Under the pieces are notes generated by a model. That model was not told where the DNA came from and ran no database searches. It saw only the letters and a list, made by a program, of their open reading frames with translations. A stretch of DNA of 64,000 bases, from NCBI RefSeq assembly GCF_030867145.1, contig NC_134419.1, positions 72,411,403 to 72,475,402 on the forward strand. Direction: 5' to 3'. Shown here one piece after another: positions 42,801 to 52,852 of the stretch (the stretch's first letter is position 1; each line of letters begins with the position of its first letter). The stretch comes from Opisthocomus hoazin. Lineage: Eukaryota; Chordata; Aves; Opisthocomiformes; Opisthocomidae. Both the position numbers and the translations under genes were made by a program.

Positions 42801-45800
42801 GGGTGACCCTGCTTCGGCAGGGGGATTGGACTAGATGACCCACAGAGGTCCCCTTCCAACCCCTACCATTCTGTGATTCTGTAAAAGCAGCTGAACACCA
42901 CCCCGGAGAAGTCAACTAAATCCCTGTTTTTGTCAGAGAATGCGCTGTGAAGCAAGACAAGCCAGGTCAACCAACACCTCTTCACGTGTCTCATTTGCTG
43001 GGCACCTGAAACTCCGAAGACATGTCTGCAGTTGTTAAGCTCTCTGCATTGCCATTGCACTCTCTACTCATCTGAAGTTGATGCATTTAGTGCTTTAAAT
43101 GCCCAAAATGCTGTAAAAATTTTAGTCTGTCAAAAATAAAGCAGGCTGCCCCAACCCCAAATTGTCTTACTGGCACCAAAACATTTCCCTCACCATCACC
43201 CATTAAAACAGTGAATAAAACTATCCTGTCTTCTCAAGATTGTGAAGGTATCTTCTCGAAGACCCAAGAAGCACTGAAGTATTAAGGTGAAAGAAAAACA
43301 AGACTTCTTTCACAGAATGGATAAGGAAATAAGTAAGAATATCAAATATGGGCACAATCATTAAATGCAGCAGGAACTGGGGGAGCATGGGGGGCTGACA
43401 AGGTCAGACAGTAGAAAGTGGTACCACAGAGACAGCCGTGAGCATTCCTGTCTTCTCCTCACTTCTCCATCACAAAAAAAGCAGAATGGAAGAACAAGAA
43501 ACTCGCATTACTGTTCCCCCTTGCCCCACATGCCCGTACTTTCAGCATGAGGAACAAGCACTTACCAGACATTTTCTTAAAAAAGCATCAGTGGAAAATC
43601 TGCTTTATGCTATCAGACATAATCACAATGCAGCTCAAACAGGAGCCAAGTTAAGATCACACAGGCAGCTGCATTCATTATTAAACCACATGTTGATTGT
43701 TTTTTTTTTTTCTAAAGATAGCAAAACACTCTTCCATAATATCCTACTGCCAATGGCCGCCTTCTGAAGTGCAAAAAGATTGCCTTGTTCTGTGGTACTT
43801 GTTTATGTGACATAGCAAAAATATGCAGACAAAAATCTTCTTTTACATTTCACTCTCAGAAACAGTTGAGCCAGTTCAAAATTCAATTGACCTACAGACT
43901 AAAGTCTCCATGACTGGCACAGAGAATTTCAATCTAAGGGTTAATGCTTGGCAAAGCAACAAGGAACAGGATCTTCTACAGTGCTGGGAACCATTCAGAT
44001 CATTCAACTAAATCAAACAGAGCAAAATTTGCCCCTTCTTGCACCCACAGCAGCGATGGCAGGGAATCACGACGTCTGTGAGTTTACTTCAGTATAGCGG
44101 GCAATTCCACTGCTCTGAAAGCAGAAACAGCATGATGAGAAGTGGAATTATTTCCACCTTCACCCACTCAGAAAAATTTTTCCTAAATCTCTCTAGTTGC
44201 ACTGCTCAGTCCCTAAGCTATTATCAGCTGTCAAAGGCTCTGCTCCAGGTCATTTCTTCTAACCTGCTGCTAGAAACACACTTGGTCAGCTCCAAAATCT
44301 TTGAGTAAGTGTTACAGCAAACACACAGTTCCAACGTGAAGAAGCTGGGTTCCCACAGCCCATGAACAGAAAACAATGCCTATTTCACCAGAACATTAAA
44401 TCCCACACCCACTGCAAGTAGAGAGGAGACAGACTGGTATCATTTTCAGTTGGAATCATTAATGATTCATTCTGAGTCACTGGTGGGAAATTCCATAAAT
44501 AAGATGTGGCTAATAACAATGCTTCTTTATTTTTCTTTACAGCTAGGCACATTTTCTCTTTCCGGAATAAGTACAGTTAAGGTGCAGTCTAAAAGAAGAC
44601 AAATTGATGCTCAGTGGTATGGGCTGAAATTTTCAAAGCCACTTAGAGAATTGGATGTTCACCTCCTGATGAGTTTCTGATGGAAACTAGACACAATAAC
44701 TGCTCAGCAAGTTCTAAAGTTCCCAGCCTATATTGCTGTTCAGTCACAGAAAGAGCAATAAGCAAACAGAGGGGGAAGTCCGAGTTTACCATTTGCAGTC
44801 AGAGCTTTAAAAATACTCCTGGGTGACACCTTTTCTAGAAAGAAGCAGCTGCAAAGGCACGTGCATGGTAAGTCCTGACTTTGACACTCTTATCAGGCGC
44901 AGTCCCAGCCTCACTCCAGTTAACGGAGGCTTCAAGTCAGCAGGGCTAGGATTCCAACACTTCTGCTTTCGGCTTTCTTTCATGGTCCCAGTACTACAAA
45001 TGATGGTAATAATGCTTTTGGGCATTTCTTTTTGGTTTTGTGTTGTTTTTCCTATTAACAGCATGGCCTAATACAAGCCAGGAATATCTAAATGCATGTG
45101 GGGGATATTTTCTCAAAGCAGGGTCAGAGCTAAAAAACTATTCAAGCAGAACCCAGGGTAGATTTCTCCCTAAACACAAACATATTAGACCAGCTCCTAG
45201 GGTGACAAAGTGGAGCAGCTTGACAGAGCAGTATAGACCCGTTTATAGCCACAGAGGATCTGATGGTATATTAAAAGTGAGAACAGAGACAAGAGGAGAG
45301 TCAGTGTGGAAAGGACCACGAGGTTATACTAAGGTTAGAGAAATGCCCTCCCTGACACATGAATCTGGCTAACGGACACGGCGAAGAGAGTGATCTGTGC
45401 AGAGTGATGTGAATTTGATCCAGAGCTGCAGCATAATAGTCAAGGAAACGAAGCAGTGGGGTCATCAAACCGTAGCCGAGCGCCGCCAGGAGAATGTACG
45501 GACAAGAAAGGTAAGCCTGTGTCTGCCAAGAGTCACAGTCAAACAGGGAAGAGAAGGAAAATCAAAAATCTGCAGGTTGAAGTAAAGTTACACTAAAAAA
45601 GACCACCTTCTCCCTCCTTCCCAAGACAGGCTGAAATTTGTTTCATAACCACATGTGGTTTTCCATTTATTTTTTCTCCATTTGTGAAATACTTACATTC
45701 AGTTGGTTGCTATTTAACCAACAGCCAAAACATTCATAACTTCACATAAGTGCACATAAATCAGTAGCAGTTTTTCAAAACTGTGTAAGGCCTGGTGTAT

Positions 45801-48800
45801 TCCCTTCAGAGGAGACGTTATTAACTCCTTCTGTGGCACCGAGCTGTCTTTCGTTATGGCTCTGGCTCTGCCCTGCCCACAGCAGTGCTTGCTGGACTCA
45901 CGGCCAGGCTGTTGGTACGCATGCACTCAGTCTCCAGGCATGCAGAAAACAGTGCTAGTTGTAACATACACTTCTACTCTGCAACAAGAGCCTGGCGGTA
46001 ACCACAACTATCTTTGCAGAAGCTGTAAAGATAGGGGAGAAGAGGTGACAGGTGTGAAGTATTACCTAGAACTGATCAAGCAGTAAGTAATGCTATGCAA
46101 TCAAGGTAAAGTCATCCATCGACCATCTAGAAACACACACCCAACTCCAAACGCATCCTTTAGTCTACTGAAGTGAGTGAGGCTACTCCTACATTTAAAG
46201 CTAAGTATATGCTTAAAGAACTTTGTTAGGTCAATGCCTACGGATTCATTTTTTTTAAGTACTGGGCATCACAGCAAATAAATACACAGAGTCAAAACCA
46301 TGACTTTGTCTGCTAATTACAAGACTCTAAACACAACTCTGCTGACACTACACTCACACTTGGCACTAAAGTCCTGTGTGTTCACTCTTTCCTGAAGCAG
46401 GACCTTCTAAACAAACCCATCTTACCCTTCACTGAGATATTTACAGAAAAGCAGCTTTGTTAAAAGGCAGTCAGAAATCTAAATGTCTGGAAAAGATCAG
46501 CACTAAGAAGGGAAGGTGGAAAAAATGTTAGGATGCATGGTCTTCTTTGCTTCATTGGTATGCTTTATTTTAATGTAAACATTCTCGAGTGCAGGCGGGA
46601 AGTTACATTTACTCTGCTGAAATACTTGTAAATTATCCTACATGTAAGCCTCATTATATACAGAGCTCAAACCTCTTAATACTTTCTGAACTTCTGAAGC
46701 CTTATTGCAATACATATACCATTCCTTTTATTGAATTTCATGATTTCATGAGCATTTACACATAAATATATATAAAAATATTATATACATTATTTTGTAA
46801 GTCATTTGCACATGTATCTTCCCCAAAATCCTTCCCTGCCAGCAGTATTTATTTAAAAAAAAAAAATCATTGTTGGTATTAAAATATTTTCCATTGTTTG
46901 AAATACCTGTTGGAAATCTGAATACATTTCTCCCTTCAAAATATGTTCCTCCCTTCTGGCTGAAAATAGATGACTTAATTTGTTTAATTTCTTTTTACTT
47001 GAGGATCTCATATAATATCTACACAGGTCTGAAATCATAATCATGCTACCACTATGGCATAAGGAATAAAATACGGCATTTGGAACCATAAAAAGTAAAA
47101 TGTCATTTAAGATTTGGAACATACTCTCGGCTGGCCACATAGCACGGAGGTTTCAATGTCCCAGTGACCTACAGCAGGAAGTCTAGTACCCCAGCAGGAG
47201 AATCTAGTCTGTAATTTACTGCAGTGTAGTGTGAACCCAATGGTAGAGTCAAAACCTGAGGTACAATTCTGAGTTCAAAGGGCCTAAACATCATCTTTAA
47301 AACCAGTAGTGACTTCACCTAGTAAAATCTCCAGAGAGATGATAGGAACAACGTAGTATATAGGATTTAGGCTTGCTCAGGTACGGCTTCAGAGATGTCT
47401 TCCCTCATTTTATCTAACTTCTTTAAGGAATATGATTAATTATTTGTTGTCAAAAGAGAATAGGTATTGACAAACATGGGTTCCGACTCCACAACCCTCT
47501 AACCTGAGACAGCAACACACAACCTTTCCTTTGACTTCCAGCACCATGCAGCTTCCTGTGCTGTTTGCAGAACAGCAGGTGGATGGGATGCAGAAAAAGT
47601 CTTGAAGCATTACTTGTTCGTACTGAAAATGGTAGGTGAATTTGGAACTGGATGGCCTAATATCACTCCAAACTTTATGTCCAGCTCGACAGCATTTCAC
47701 ACCACCCAGTTGCTTCAGCTCTCTGAACTACTTTGCAACCATACACTAACCAGCCATGCAGGCTGACTGCACAATCAATACTGTCTGCTGAGATTGAGAG
47801 CGCTGCATTCGGCTAGCATCTTTGCTTAGAAAAATTACAGCATATGATGCTGCACTACAGCAAGTTAGTCTTCTGCCCCTTTTGTTCTCAGTATGCTACA
47901 CACAGTATGTTACCTATTGTTGTAACAGCAGCTTTGTTCAGACCTTCTGTGGCTAAGCTCTTCACACACATCGTGTTTATGTCTGCAACTACCTGTATCT
48001 TGGCCTTCTTACAATACAGTCTTTTTGAAGATACTTTAATAAGACTTGTATAGGTTTTTAATTATTTTAAAAAAATATGTAAAAAAAATAAAAGCCCCTA
48101 TGAAAATGGTTTGTAGGGAAATCCTTTCATGTACCTGTCATAATGAGTTTTGTATTTGTGATTGCATCAGATTTACATGCATAGATTTAGATTGTGTTGA
48201 TTTAATCAAGAAATAAAAAACCCCTACATAACAGCACCTAAAATCTGTCTTATGCACATATAATACAGAACAGACTTTACATCAAAACTTCATTTTCACA
48301 TTCATGCCTTCTGATTGCTTATGTCCCAGTATCAATGCTTCATTACCAAGGATTTCATTCAAATTCAATGTTAAAAATCTTAAATCAGCCAAGTGAACTA
48401 CCACTTTCTGGGTGCAAATAACTAAGTGTTGTACACGCAACTGTATACAAGCATGATTCCAGGGGACGGGCAGCTCCTAGGAAATTCCATGACCTTTAAT
48501 AAACGTGTAGTTTCTCTAGATCTCTGAGGTAAGGGCATCCTGACTTAATAATCGTCACTGCTCTCTGAATAGTTCTGAATACTCACTGATCCCTCCTGTT
48601 ATCACCTCATAAATTCAGCAAAATAACAGAGTGGACATTCACATTGATTATTAAAGCAAATTAGAATACAGTAAGATGCAACAAAAAACTATAACCATGA
48701 GAAAGGTGTGCACTGTGGCAACACTAGACAATTCTAGACACTTCAGGCTCCTGTAGAAATTTCAATGGCTACTGCAGACAATCCATGTTATCACGATCGA

Positions 48801-51316
48801 AAACTAAATGCTGCATTGCAGCCCTTACCTCATTACATGAATACATTCTGGTTCCTTGGTGAAGCTGTAGGCGTAGCCACTGGATGTTGTGCCAAAATCA
48901 ATAGCCACAACAACAAGAAATAACTGTTCTACAGCATCATCTGCATCAGAGTCCTTCTGTTAAATAGCAGAAGCAAAACAGACACTGAGTCACTACCAGA
49001 ACAACTGCAACCTGTCTTACCCTTCAGTATTTCTGCTCCCTGAGGCATCCATCCCTCTTCCCTGGAAATAAGGACTTTGCTAAAGCTGCATTTGTGACCC
49101 AAGTTGATACCAGAAAGCTCCACATTTCAACAGAAGTGGAAATTCAGCATACAACTCAACAGATTTGTTGAAGCCTTTTATACATAATCTTCTGAATCAA
49201 GAGTCTCCTTCATACTCATTTCTTGGAATAGCTGTTACCATGTATCATTAAAACTTATGGCTAAACACTAGGTCATTGGTGTTGGGGCTGTGATTTTTTT
49301 GTTTTTTTGTTTGTTTTTTAAACTGATCAACTGCAGGCTATGCTTATATCCATCAATGTGGTATATTTGGGGCTTGGTGGTTTTAGGAGTTATCTATGTC
49401 ATAACCTTGAACACGAGGCACTACTACTGTTCAAAACTCGTGGAGACAGAACAACCCAAAGTACAGCAATAAGCTTTACATACCACGATAATTATTCATT
49501 TATGAAGAATTTATATAACACTTGTTTTGTAAGCCCTACATGTATTCTTTCCTCCTGTCTGCGCTAGAATGTGGAAAGCTGTTCAGCGACTTCTAGCAAA
49601 TTTGAATCCTTCTCCCTGCCTTTTACTCGTAATCCTGCAATCCCTAAAAAGCACAGTCAAGGGCAACTTGGAATAATTAATTAGAAGAGGTGGAAGGGTT
49701 ATGGCCCAAAATCATAAGAAACTGATATAAAGCACGACGTAAATAAACAAGGAACTGTACCACTCCCCAGTATGTGGCTGCCTAACATAAGTCCTATATA
49801 AAGGAGGAATCGGTAACGAACAGCAAGGAACTACCATTCACACGCTGCTGGTGGTTAAAGCACTAACGGCTTAGTAAGATGGGAAGAGAACAAGCTGAAA
49901 ATGCTGGTGAAAGGGCTATGTGCTACAGGCTGGCAGACAGTGGAGGAGGGCAATACACCCACCTGCACACACACCATTTTGGCAAAATCGCCACAGAACA
50001 GACCTGTTGATCTGTTACTATGCAGGTCCTGTCTGAATCCTCCACCACTGTTGTCCAGCCTGGACTCTCAATAACACTTTGAAACAACTGTTATTGTCCT
50101 TTACAGACGAACTGCCAAATATTATCACTCTATGAGCAGTGTTCCATCATCCTCCCCTTGTATCTCTGCTCTCTCCATTCCTGTGACTTCCAGCACCTTT
50201 CTGTTGCACCCCTACATTTTCCAAGATCATCCCATAGGCCTGCTGCTTAAAATGGAGAAACGAGAGTAATAAGGTTTGGTCTCAAATAATGAAAAGCTTG
50301 TTTGGATTTTCCTAATAAATCTTTTCAACCAGGGAAATATGTTATTTATATGTCTTCTTCAAAGAGTTTAAGGAGCAAATCTAACTGAAAGAGGACATAA
50401 ATTTATCACTAAGACAGAAATAAAAGGGGGAAGTTCTAGAGTACATAGAGAAAGAAGGGAATAAAGCAAAAGATTATGAAAGAACTCTGGAAATCCTGAA
50501 GAGGGATGTTGTACAACTCTAAACTTAAGATTCTGAAAGCTAAGGAAGAAATCTGCCAAGGGTAGCAATGTGTTCTGAACATGATCCCTTGCAATATCAA
50601 GAAATACACTGTGCATATCCTGCACTACAGATGATCTTAAAAACATATGGGACTTAGTTTTAAGGGGTGTTTATCAACAAAATGGGCATGATCTACAAGA
50701 AATTAAAACACACTACCTTCATGGGACATTTGCTTGCTTCTAAAAGCTTACAGAAGTGGTTATTTTCCTTAAGAAACTAAAACAGTTCTGTTTCGAGCTT
50801 CTCTCTGTGTTGGAAGAGATTCTTCTCTCTGGGAATTTGGATTTTACTGTTGAGTATTATAGATACCCTTCTTCCTTCCTGAACAGAATGAGACTTTTCA
50901 GGGGCTGCCTAAACAAATCTGTGATACAGATAGCGACAGAACTTGGGAACCCTGAAGATCAAGAAGCCCCCACAACTGACATAAAAATAGGCACGAGCAA
51001 ATCTATCAGCTCAACAAACAGACAAAAAGAAGCAACACCAGGACCCCAATGAAATGAATGAAAGCTCTGTCACCAACCGCAGTGTCACCAAAATTTCACT
51101 TAAGACTCTGGATAGCACAAAAGGGATCCTACAGGAGGAAATTACAACTTTCTAAAGAAATTACATCCCACTAAACTAGCAGGAGGAAGTAATGACAACA
51201 TACAGTACATGTTAAGAGTGTAGTTCTTACCACAATATGTGATGGAGACAGTGGAGTTATTCCAGGGTCTCCCAAACTTTTGGCTGGTGATGAATAAGCA
51301 GATGTGGACACTGCAT
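9251..51316 (-). CDS. HSPA12A: HSPA12A, heat shock protein family A (Hsp70) member 12A; 11 coding exons, first exon missing
   Basis: Atypical HSP70-family protein with a divergent actin/HSP70-type ATPase domain and no canonical HSP70 substrate-binding domain; in mammals it is brain-enriched and cytoplasmic. Join on the minus strand: 51316-51231, 48956-48829, 42121-41935, 41027-40923, 38263-38147, 18139-17968, 15248-15162, 14591-14487, 13406-13148, 11472-11369, 9885-9251. The sum is 1985 nt, 661 residues, against about 675 in the mammalian protein. Counting from the split Asp at the start of exon 2: phosphate-1 motif [11 protein letters not shown] (about 46-56), connect-1-like region [10 protein letters not shown] (185-194), EPEAAS (225-230), phosphate-2 motif [10 protein letters not shown] (300-309), adenosine motif FLVGGF (466-471), C-terminus [19 protein letters not shown] near the N-terminus and the C-terminus fit paralogue A rather than HSPA12B. 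The initiator exon is not identified. The assignment is by recognition of the family, not by a database search. Confidence 0.96.
9886..11368 (-). other. HSPA12A intron 11
   Basis: Spliced out between exons 11 and 12 (GTATGT..TTTAG). AT-rich. No repeat or RNA gene recognised. Confidence 0.85.
11369..11472 (-). CDS. HSPA12A: HSPA12A exon 11
   Basis: 104 nt: one base completing Asn, 34 codons, one base starting Ser. It encodes [20 protein letters not shown] followed by [14 protein letters not shown]. Acceptor TTCCAG|TGTGG, donor CTGA|GTATGT. It is short and was found by following the conserved protein between exons 10 and 12. Confidence 0.95.
11473..13147 (-). other. HSPA12A intron 10
   Basis: GTGAGT..TTCCAG. 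Contains only an (AATA)-type short run near 11553. No other structure recognised. Confidence 0.85.
13148..13406 (-). CDS. HSPA12A: HSPA12A exon 10
   Basis: 259 nt: a split Gly, 85 codons, two bases of a split Asn. It starts [20 protein letters not shown], contains [20 protein letters not shown], and ends [17 protein letters not shown]. It covers the family-specific part between the phosphate-2 and adenosine motifs. Acceptor ATACAG|GTGGAC, donor AGCAA|GTGAGT (strong). Conservation with the mammalian protein is very high. Confidence 0.97.
13407..14486 (-). other. HSPA12A intron 9
   Basis: GTAATG..ATACAG. Holds the possible solo LTR at 13864-14152; the rest is unremarkable. Confidence 0.85.
13864..14152 (+). 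mobile_element. Possible solo LTR of an endogenous retrovirus
   Basis: About 290 bp in intron 9 that looks different from its surroundings. It starts near TGTCTCATGTGGG, has a TATA-like TATATAAGC around 14019, a TTAAAT element after it, and ends near CTACACA. This resembles the U3-R-U5 order of a retroviral LTR. No 5-bp target-site duplication could be found and no internal viral genes are present, so the boundaries and the call are weak; it may be ordinary intron. Confidence 0.22.
14487..14591 (-). CDS. HSPA12A: HSPA12A exon 9 (phosphate-2 motif)
   Basis: 105 nt: a split Gly, 34 codons, one base of a split Gly. It encodes [20 protein letters not shown] followed by [14 protein letters not shown]. 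The DSGGGTVD loop is the second phosphate-binding motif; canonical HSP70s have DLGGGT(F/L)D, so Ser replaces Leu here as in HSPA12 proteins generally. Acceptor ACTAG|GTGACC, donor ACAG|GTAATG. Confidence 0.96.
14592..15161 (-). other. HSPA12A intron 8
   Basis: GTAGTG..ACTAG. Short intron; nothing recognised inside. Confidence 0.85.
15162..15248 (-). CDS. HSPA12A: HSPA12A exon 8
   Basis: 87 nt: two bases of a split Ala, 28 codons, one base of a split Gly. It encodes [20 protein letters not shown] followed by EIWSELEE, an insertion relative to canonical HSP70s that is basic at its start and acidic at its end. Acceptor ACTAG|CTAAGG, donor GAAG|GTAGTG. No stop or frameshift. Confidence 0.94.
15249..17967 (-). 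other. HSPA12A intron 7
   Basis: Starts with the unusual donor GTACTA and ends ACTAG. Contains a GC- and CpG-rich patch at 15553-15670 and an ATTA-rich stretch around 17500-17720. No gene recognised. Confidence 0.85.
17968..18139 (-). CDS. HSPA12A: HSPA12A exon 7
   Basis: 172 nt: 57 codons plus one base. It starts [20 protein letters not shown] and ends at GFTQ. It holds the EPEAAS segment that in HSP70 proteins follows the hydrophobic strand of the nucleotide-binding fold. The donor is CAGG|GTACTA, poor from intron position 3 onward, but it is the only cut that joins exon 8 in frame (split Ala codon). Confidence 0.93.
24233..24268. repeat. Imperfect hairpin in intron 6
   Basis: TTCTCTTGA pairs with TCAAGAGAA and TAAG pairs with CTTA, separated by a 3-nt bulge and closed by a loop of about 7 nt. 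Function unknown. Confidence 0.7.
25031..25098 (+). repeat. Tandem duplication, 2 x 34 bp
   Basis: Two head-to-tail copies of a 34-bp unit starting CAGAGGCAAATTTAAAAAGT, differing at two positions, in intron 6. Confidence 0.95.
25101..25154 (+). repeat. Tandem duplication, 2 x 27 bp
   Basis: Two head-to-tail copies of a 27-bp unit starting GCTCCATAAAGATAATGTTG, differing only at the last base. It begins two bases after the preceding 34-bp duplication. Confidence 0.95.
27395..28029 (+). mobile_element. CR1 LINE fragment 2 (young, ORF2 C-terminus open)
   Basis: Least decayed repeat in the window. A 5'-truncated CR1 whose final ORF2 segment is open for 179 codons from 27396 ([20 protein letters not shown] ... 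[20 protein letters not shown] ... [20 protein letters not shown]). It is followed by the conserved CR1 3' UTR and the tail repeats TTCTGTGATTCTGTGA. It lies in HSPA12A intron 6, antisense to the gene. It is truncated well 3' of the polymerase active site, so it is not autonomous. Confidence 0.95.
28101..28561 (+). mobile_element. CR1-like LINE fragment 3 (ancient)
   Basis: A second, much more diverged CR1-type 3' fragment starting about 70 bp after fragment 2, same orientation. Recognisable stretches: TTCAAGACAGACATGGAGAG, AGGGAGCTGGGTCTGTTTAG, GCACTGGAACAGCTGCCCAG, CAGATTAGATGGTCTCCAAC, and a degraded tail (CACAATTCTACAATGG). Compared with fragment 2 it begins further into ORF2 and carries many indels. 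Boundaries are approximate. Confidence 0.75.
28861..28880 (+). repeat. T20 homopolymer run
   Basis: Twenty consecutive T. Sequence on either side resembles no retrocopied gene, so it is listed as simple sequence only. Confidence 0.9.
38147..38263 (-). CDS. HSPA12A: HSPA12A exon 6 (connect-1-like region)
   Basis: 117 nt, 39 codons, phase 0 at both ends: [20 protein letters not shown] followed by [19 protein letters not shown]. It contains the [11 protein letters not shown] segment equivalent to the conserved VTVPA region of HSP70 ATPase domains. Acceptor TTTAG|GAG, donor AAG|GTAAGA. It is separated from exon 7 by a 20-kb intron. Confidence 0.96.
38264..40922 (-). other. HSPA12A intron 5
   Basis: GTAGGG..TTTAG. 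No repeat or gene recognised apart from an A-rich run near 39805-39830. Confidence 0.85.
40923..41027 (-). CDS. HSPA12A: HSPA12A exon 5
   Basis: 105 nt, 35 codons, phase 0 at both ends: [20 protein letters not shown] followed by [15 protein letters not shown]. It is too short to show as a long open frame, but the acceptor (TGTAG|AAT), the donor (AAG|GTAGGG) and the match to the family protein define it. Being symmetric in phase, it could be skipped without a frameshift. Confidence 0.95.
41028..41934 (-). other. HSPA12A intron 4
   Basis: GTAAGT..TGTAG. Nothing recognised inside. Confidence 0.85.
41935..42121 (-). CDS. HSPA12A: HSPA12A exon 4
   Basis: 187 nt: the last base of the split Arg plus 62 codons, starting [20 protein letters not shown] and ending KMKLHTTG. 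Two overlapping GT donors exist (41936 and 41934). The second, GGT|GTAAGT, is chosen because it matches the donor consensus and keeps frame with exon 5. It lies within the first ATPase subdomain. Confidence 0.95.
42122..48828 (-). other. HSPA12A intron 3
   Basis: GTAAGG..GATAG. Contains CR1 fragment 4 close to its 3' (exon 4) end. The remainder shows no recognised features. Confidence 0.85.
42652..42883 (+). mobile_element. CR1 LINE fragment 4 (3' end only)
   Basis: About 230 bp of CR1 3' end in HSPA12A intron 3, antisense to the gene. It has the AGGAAGTTCCGTCTGAACATGAGG-type start in the ORF2 tail, CCCAGGCTGCCCAGGGAGG, then GGGGGATTGGACTAGATGACC and the tail ATTCTGTGATTCTGT. Divergence looks low to moderate. 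Extreme 5' truncation, typical of CR1 in birds. Confidence 0.93.
48829..48956 (-). CDS. HSPA12A: HSPA12A exon 3 (phosphate-1 motif)
   Basis: 128 nt: 42 codons plus two bases of a split Arg. It carries the N-terminal nucleotide-binding loop [18 protein letters not shown], then [10 protein letters not shown]. The first ten residues ([11 protein letters not shown]) form an acidic linker and appear more diverged from the mammalian protein than the rest. Acceptor ACAG|AAG, donor ATGAG|GTAAGG. Confidence 0.96.
48957..51230 (-). other. HSPA12A intron 2
   Basis: GTAAGA..AACAG. No repeat or gene recognised. Confidence 0.85.
51231..51316 (-). CDS. HSPA12A: HSPA12A exon 2 (first coding exon seen)
   Basis: 86 nt: two bases of a split Asp codon plus 28 codons ending SPSHIV. 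It encodes the low-complexity Ser/Pro-rich N-terminal tail ([19 protein letters not shown]) that precedes the ATPase fold. The acceptor is a pyrimidine-rich tract ending CAG; the donor is GTG|GTAAGA. The upstream exon must end with a single coding base, G if the split codon is Asp. Confidence 0.93.
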
Positions 51317-52814
51317 CTGAAAGGAAAGAAAAATTCTTGAGTGTCAGTAAGCAGAATGAGTAGGATAGGACAGTTGCTTTGCATACGGCTACACTATTTT
51401 CCTGTTGTAACAAATCTGCTAAAAAAGAAAACACATTCTACAGCCGCCACATAAAATATACTTTTTGCCCTTACAACATGCTAAGACACAAACCTGCGGT
51501 TTTAGTTTTAAAATGCTTGTCTGAATTTCATGATGAACTTCCATTCTTTTGCCTATTACATTACCATGGACAATTTTAAAAGTCTTCTGAAATATATTCA
51601 GAAGTCATAGTTGATACAAGCAGCTTGAACACTATACACTCACATTAATGGTCTAAGATTTAAATGTACAAATGCTGAAACTAAACACAAGTTGTGAGAT
51701 CAAAAAGGACAGACTCATTTTAAGAGAAAAAGAGGAGTTGATATCAATTTGACAATGCAGTAAGAATAAGTCACAATTATTCCACCATGACCTTTATTCT
51801 GAAACTTCCCCAATACTGACTCTGTTTTTATTCTTCAACACACTGCACTGAAACATCTTGCAGCTGTTAATATTACTGCAGGACAAAATCCATCTGGAAA
51901 AAATGAAAGTATTATTAACAAATCATCAAAGACGTGTTTGTACACTGCACACAATACTGAAATTTCATTTAAAGGAACCTACCAAATGAGTGACAAACAC
52001 TGTAACGCACTATTCATATCTTTCCTTCTTGTAGTTACCCCCTTGATGGTAGAAAAGGAAATGGCTTATTAAGATAATGAAGCACTAATGACTCAGATGA
52101 ATTTATATTATATATATTCTTATGAAGACTGCAATAGTTGATCAAAATGGAATGTAGAAAAGGTGCCACACACCCTGTCCATGCTCATACCCCTCTGCCC
52201 CTAGATTTAAGCCTTGAGTTTACTGAATCAACTTCTGTAGAATACAAGCTAATCAGATGTAAAGCAGAGTTATTTAATAAGTCTCTAAAGATTAATAACA
52301 GTAATAAATATGAAATAATACATTTCAACTTCTCTTTATCACCTACTTGGATGTATCACACAATATAATGCACATTTGTGCATAGCATGTAATACCTAGA
52401 CATGACTGACAAGTCAGACCATTATTCTAAGGCGACACAGGAGCTGCTCTCCAAGACAAGACCTTAGAACTACTTAATTAAAGAATCCTATTGTTCCTGG
52501 TAATCAAACATGTGTTGCTTCCTGGGGAAGATGGAAAAACTCTGCAGTAGGCAACTATGGGATAATCTGCCCACAGGAAAAAATCTTCCTCCAAATCTTA
52601 ATATCGTTCTTGTAACGACGTCTATTTGTGTTCAAGTTATAATCTGCATGTTCAGCCTGATCTTCAGAAGCATTTGCAGAAGCAAAATATTCACATTTCC
52701 TATACAAGTTCTTCAAGAATATACTATGTTACTCCTCTTGTGGTAAAGTACAAAAAGCCACGGGCCAAATGTGACAAGCACAGAATCTGCTCGGTTCATT
52801 AAGATATATTTGGA

Positions 52815-52852
52815 TCAGATGCTGTTAGCAGCTTCAGATGCTGTTAGCAGCC
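52815..52852 (+). repeat. Tandem duplication, 2 x 19 bp
   Basis: Two copies of TCAGATGCTGTTAGCAGC plus one base, differing only in the last base. Confidence 0.95.

Noticed and set aside
49790..49830. TATATAAAGG box resembling an LTR or core promoter
   Set aside because: No flanking TG..CA ends, target-site duplication or downstream gene could be identified.
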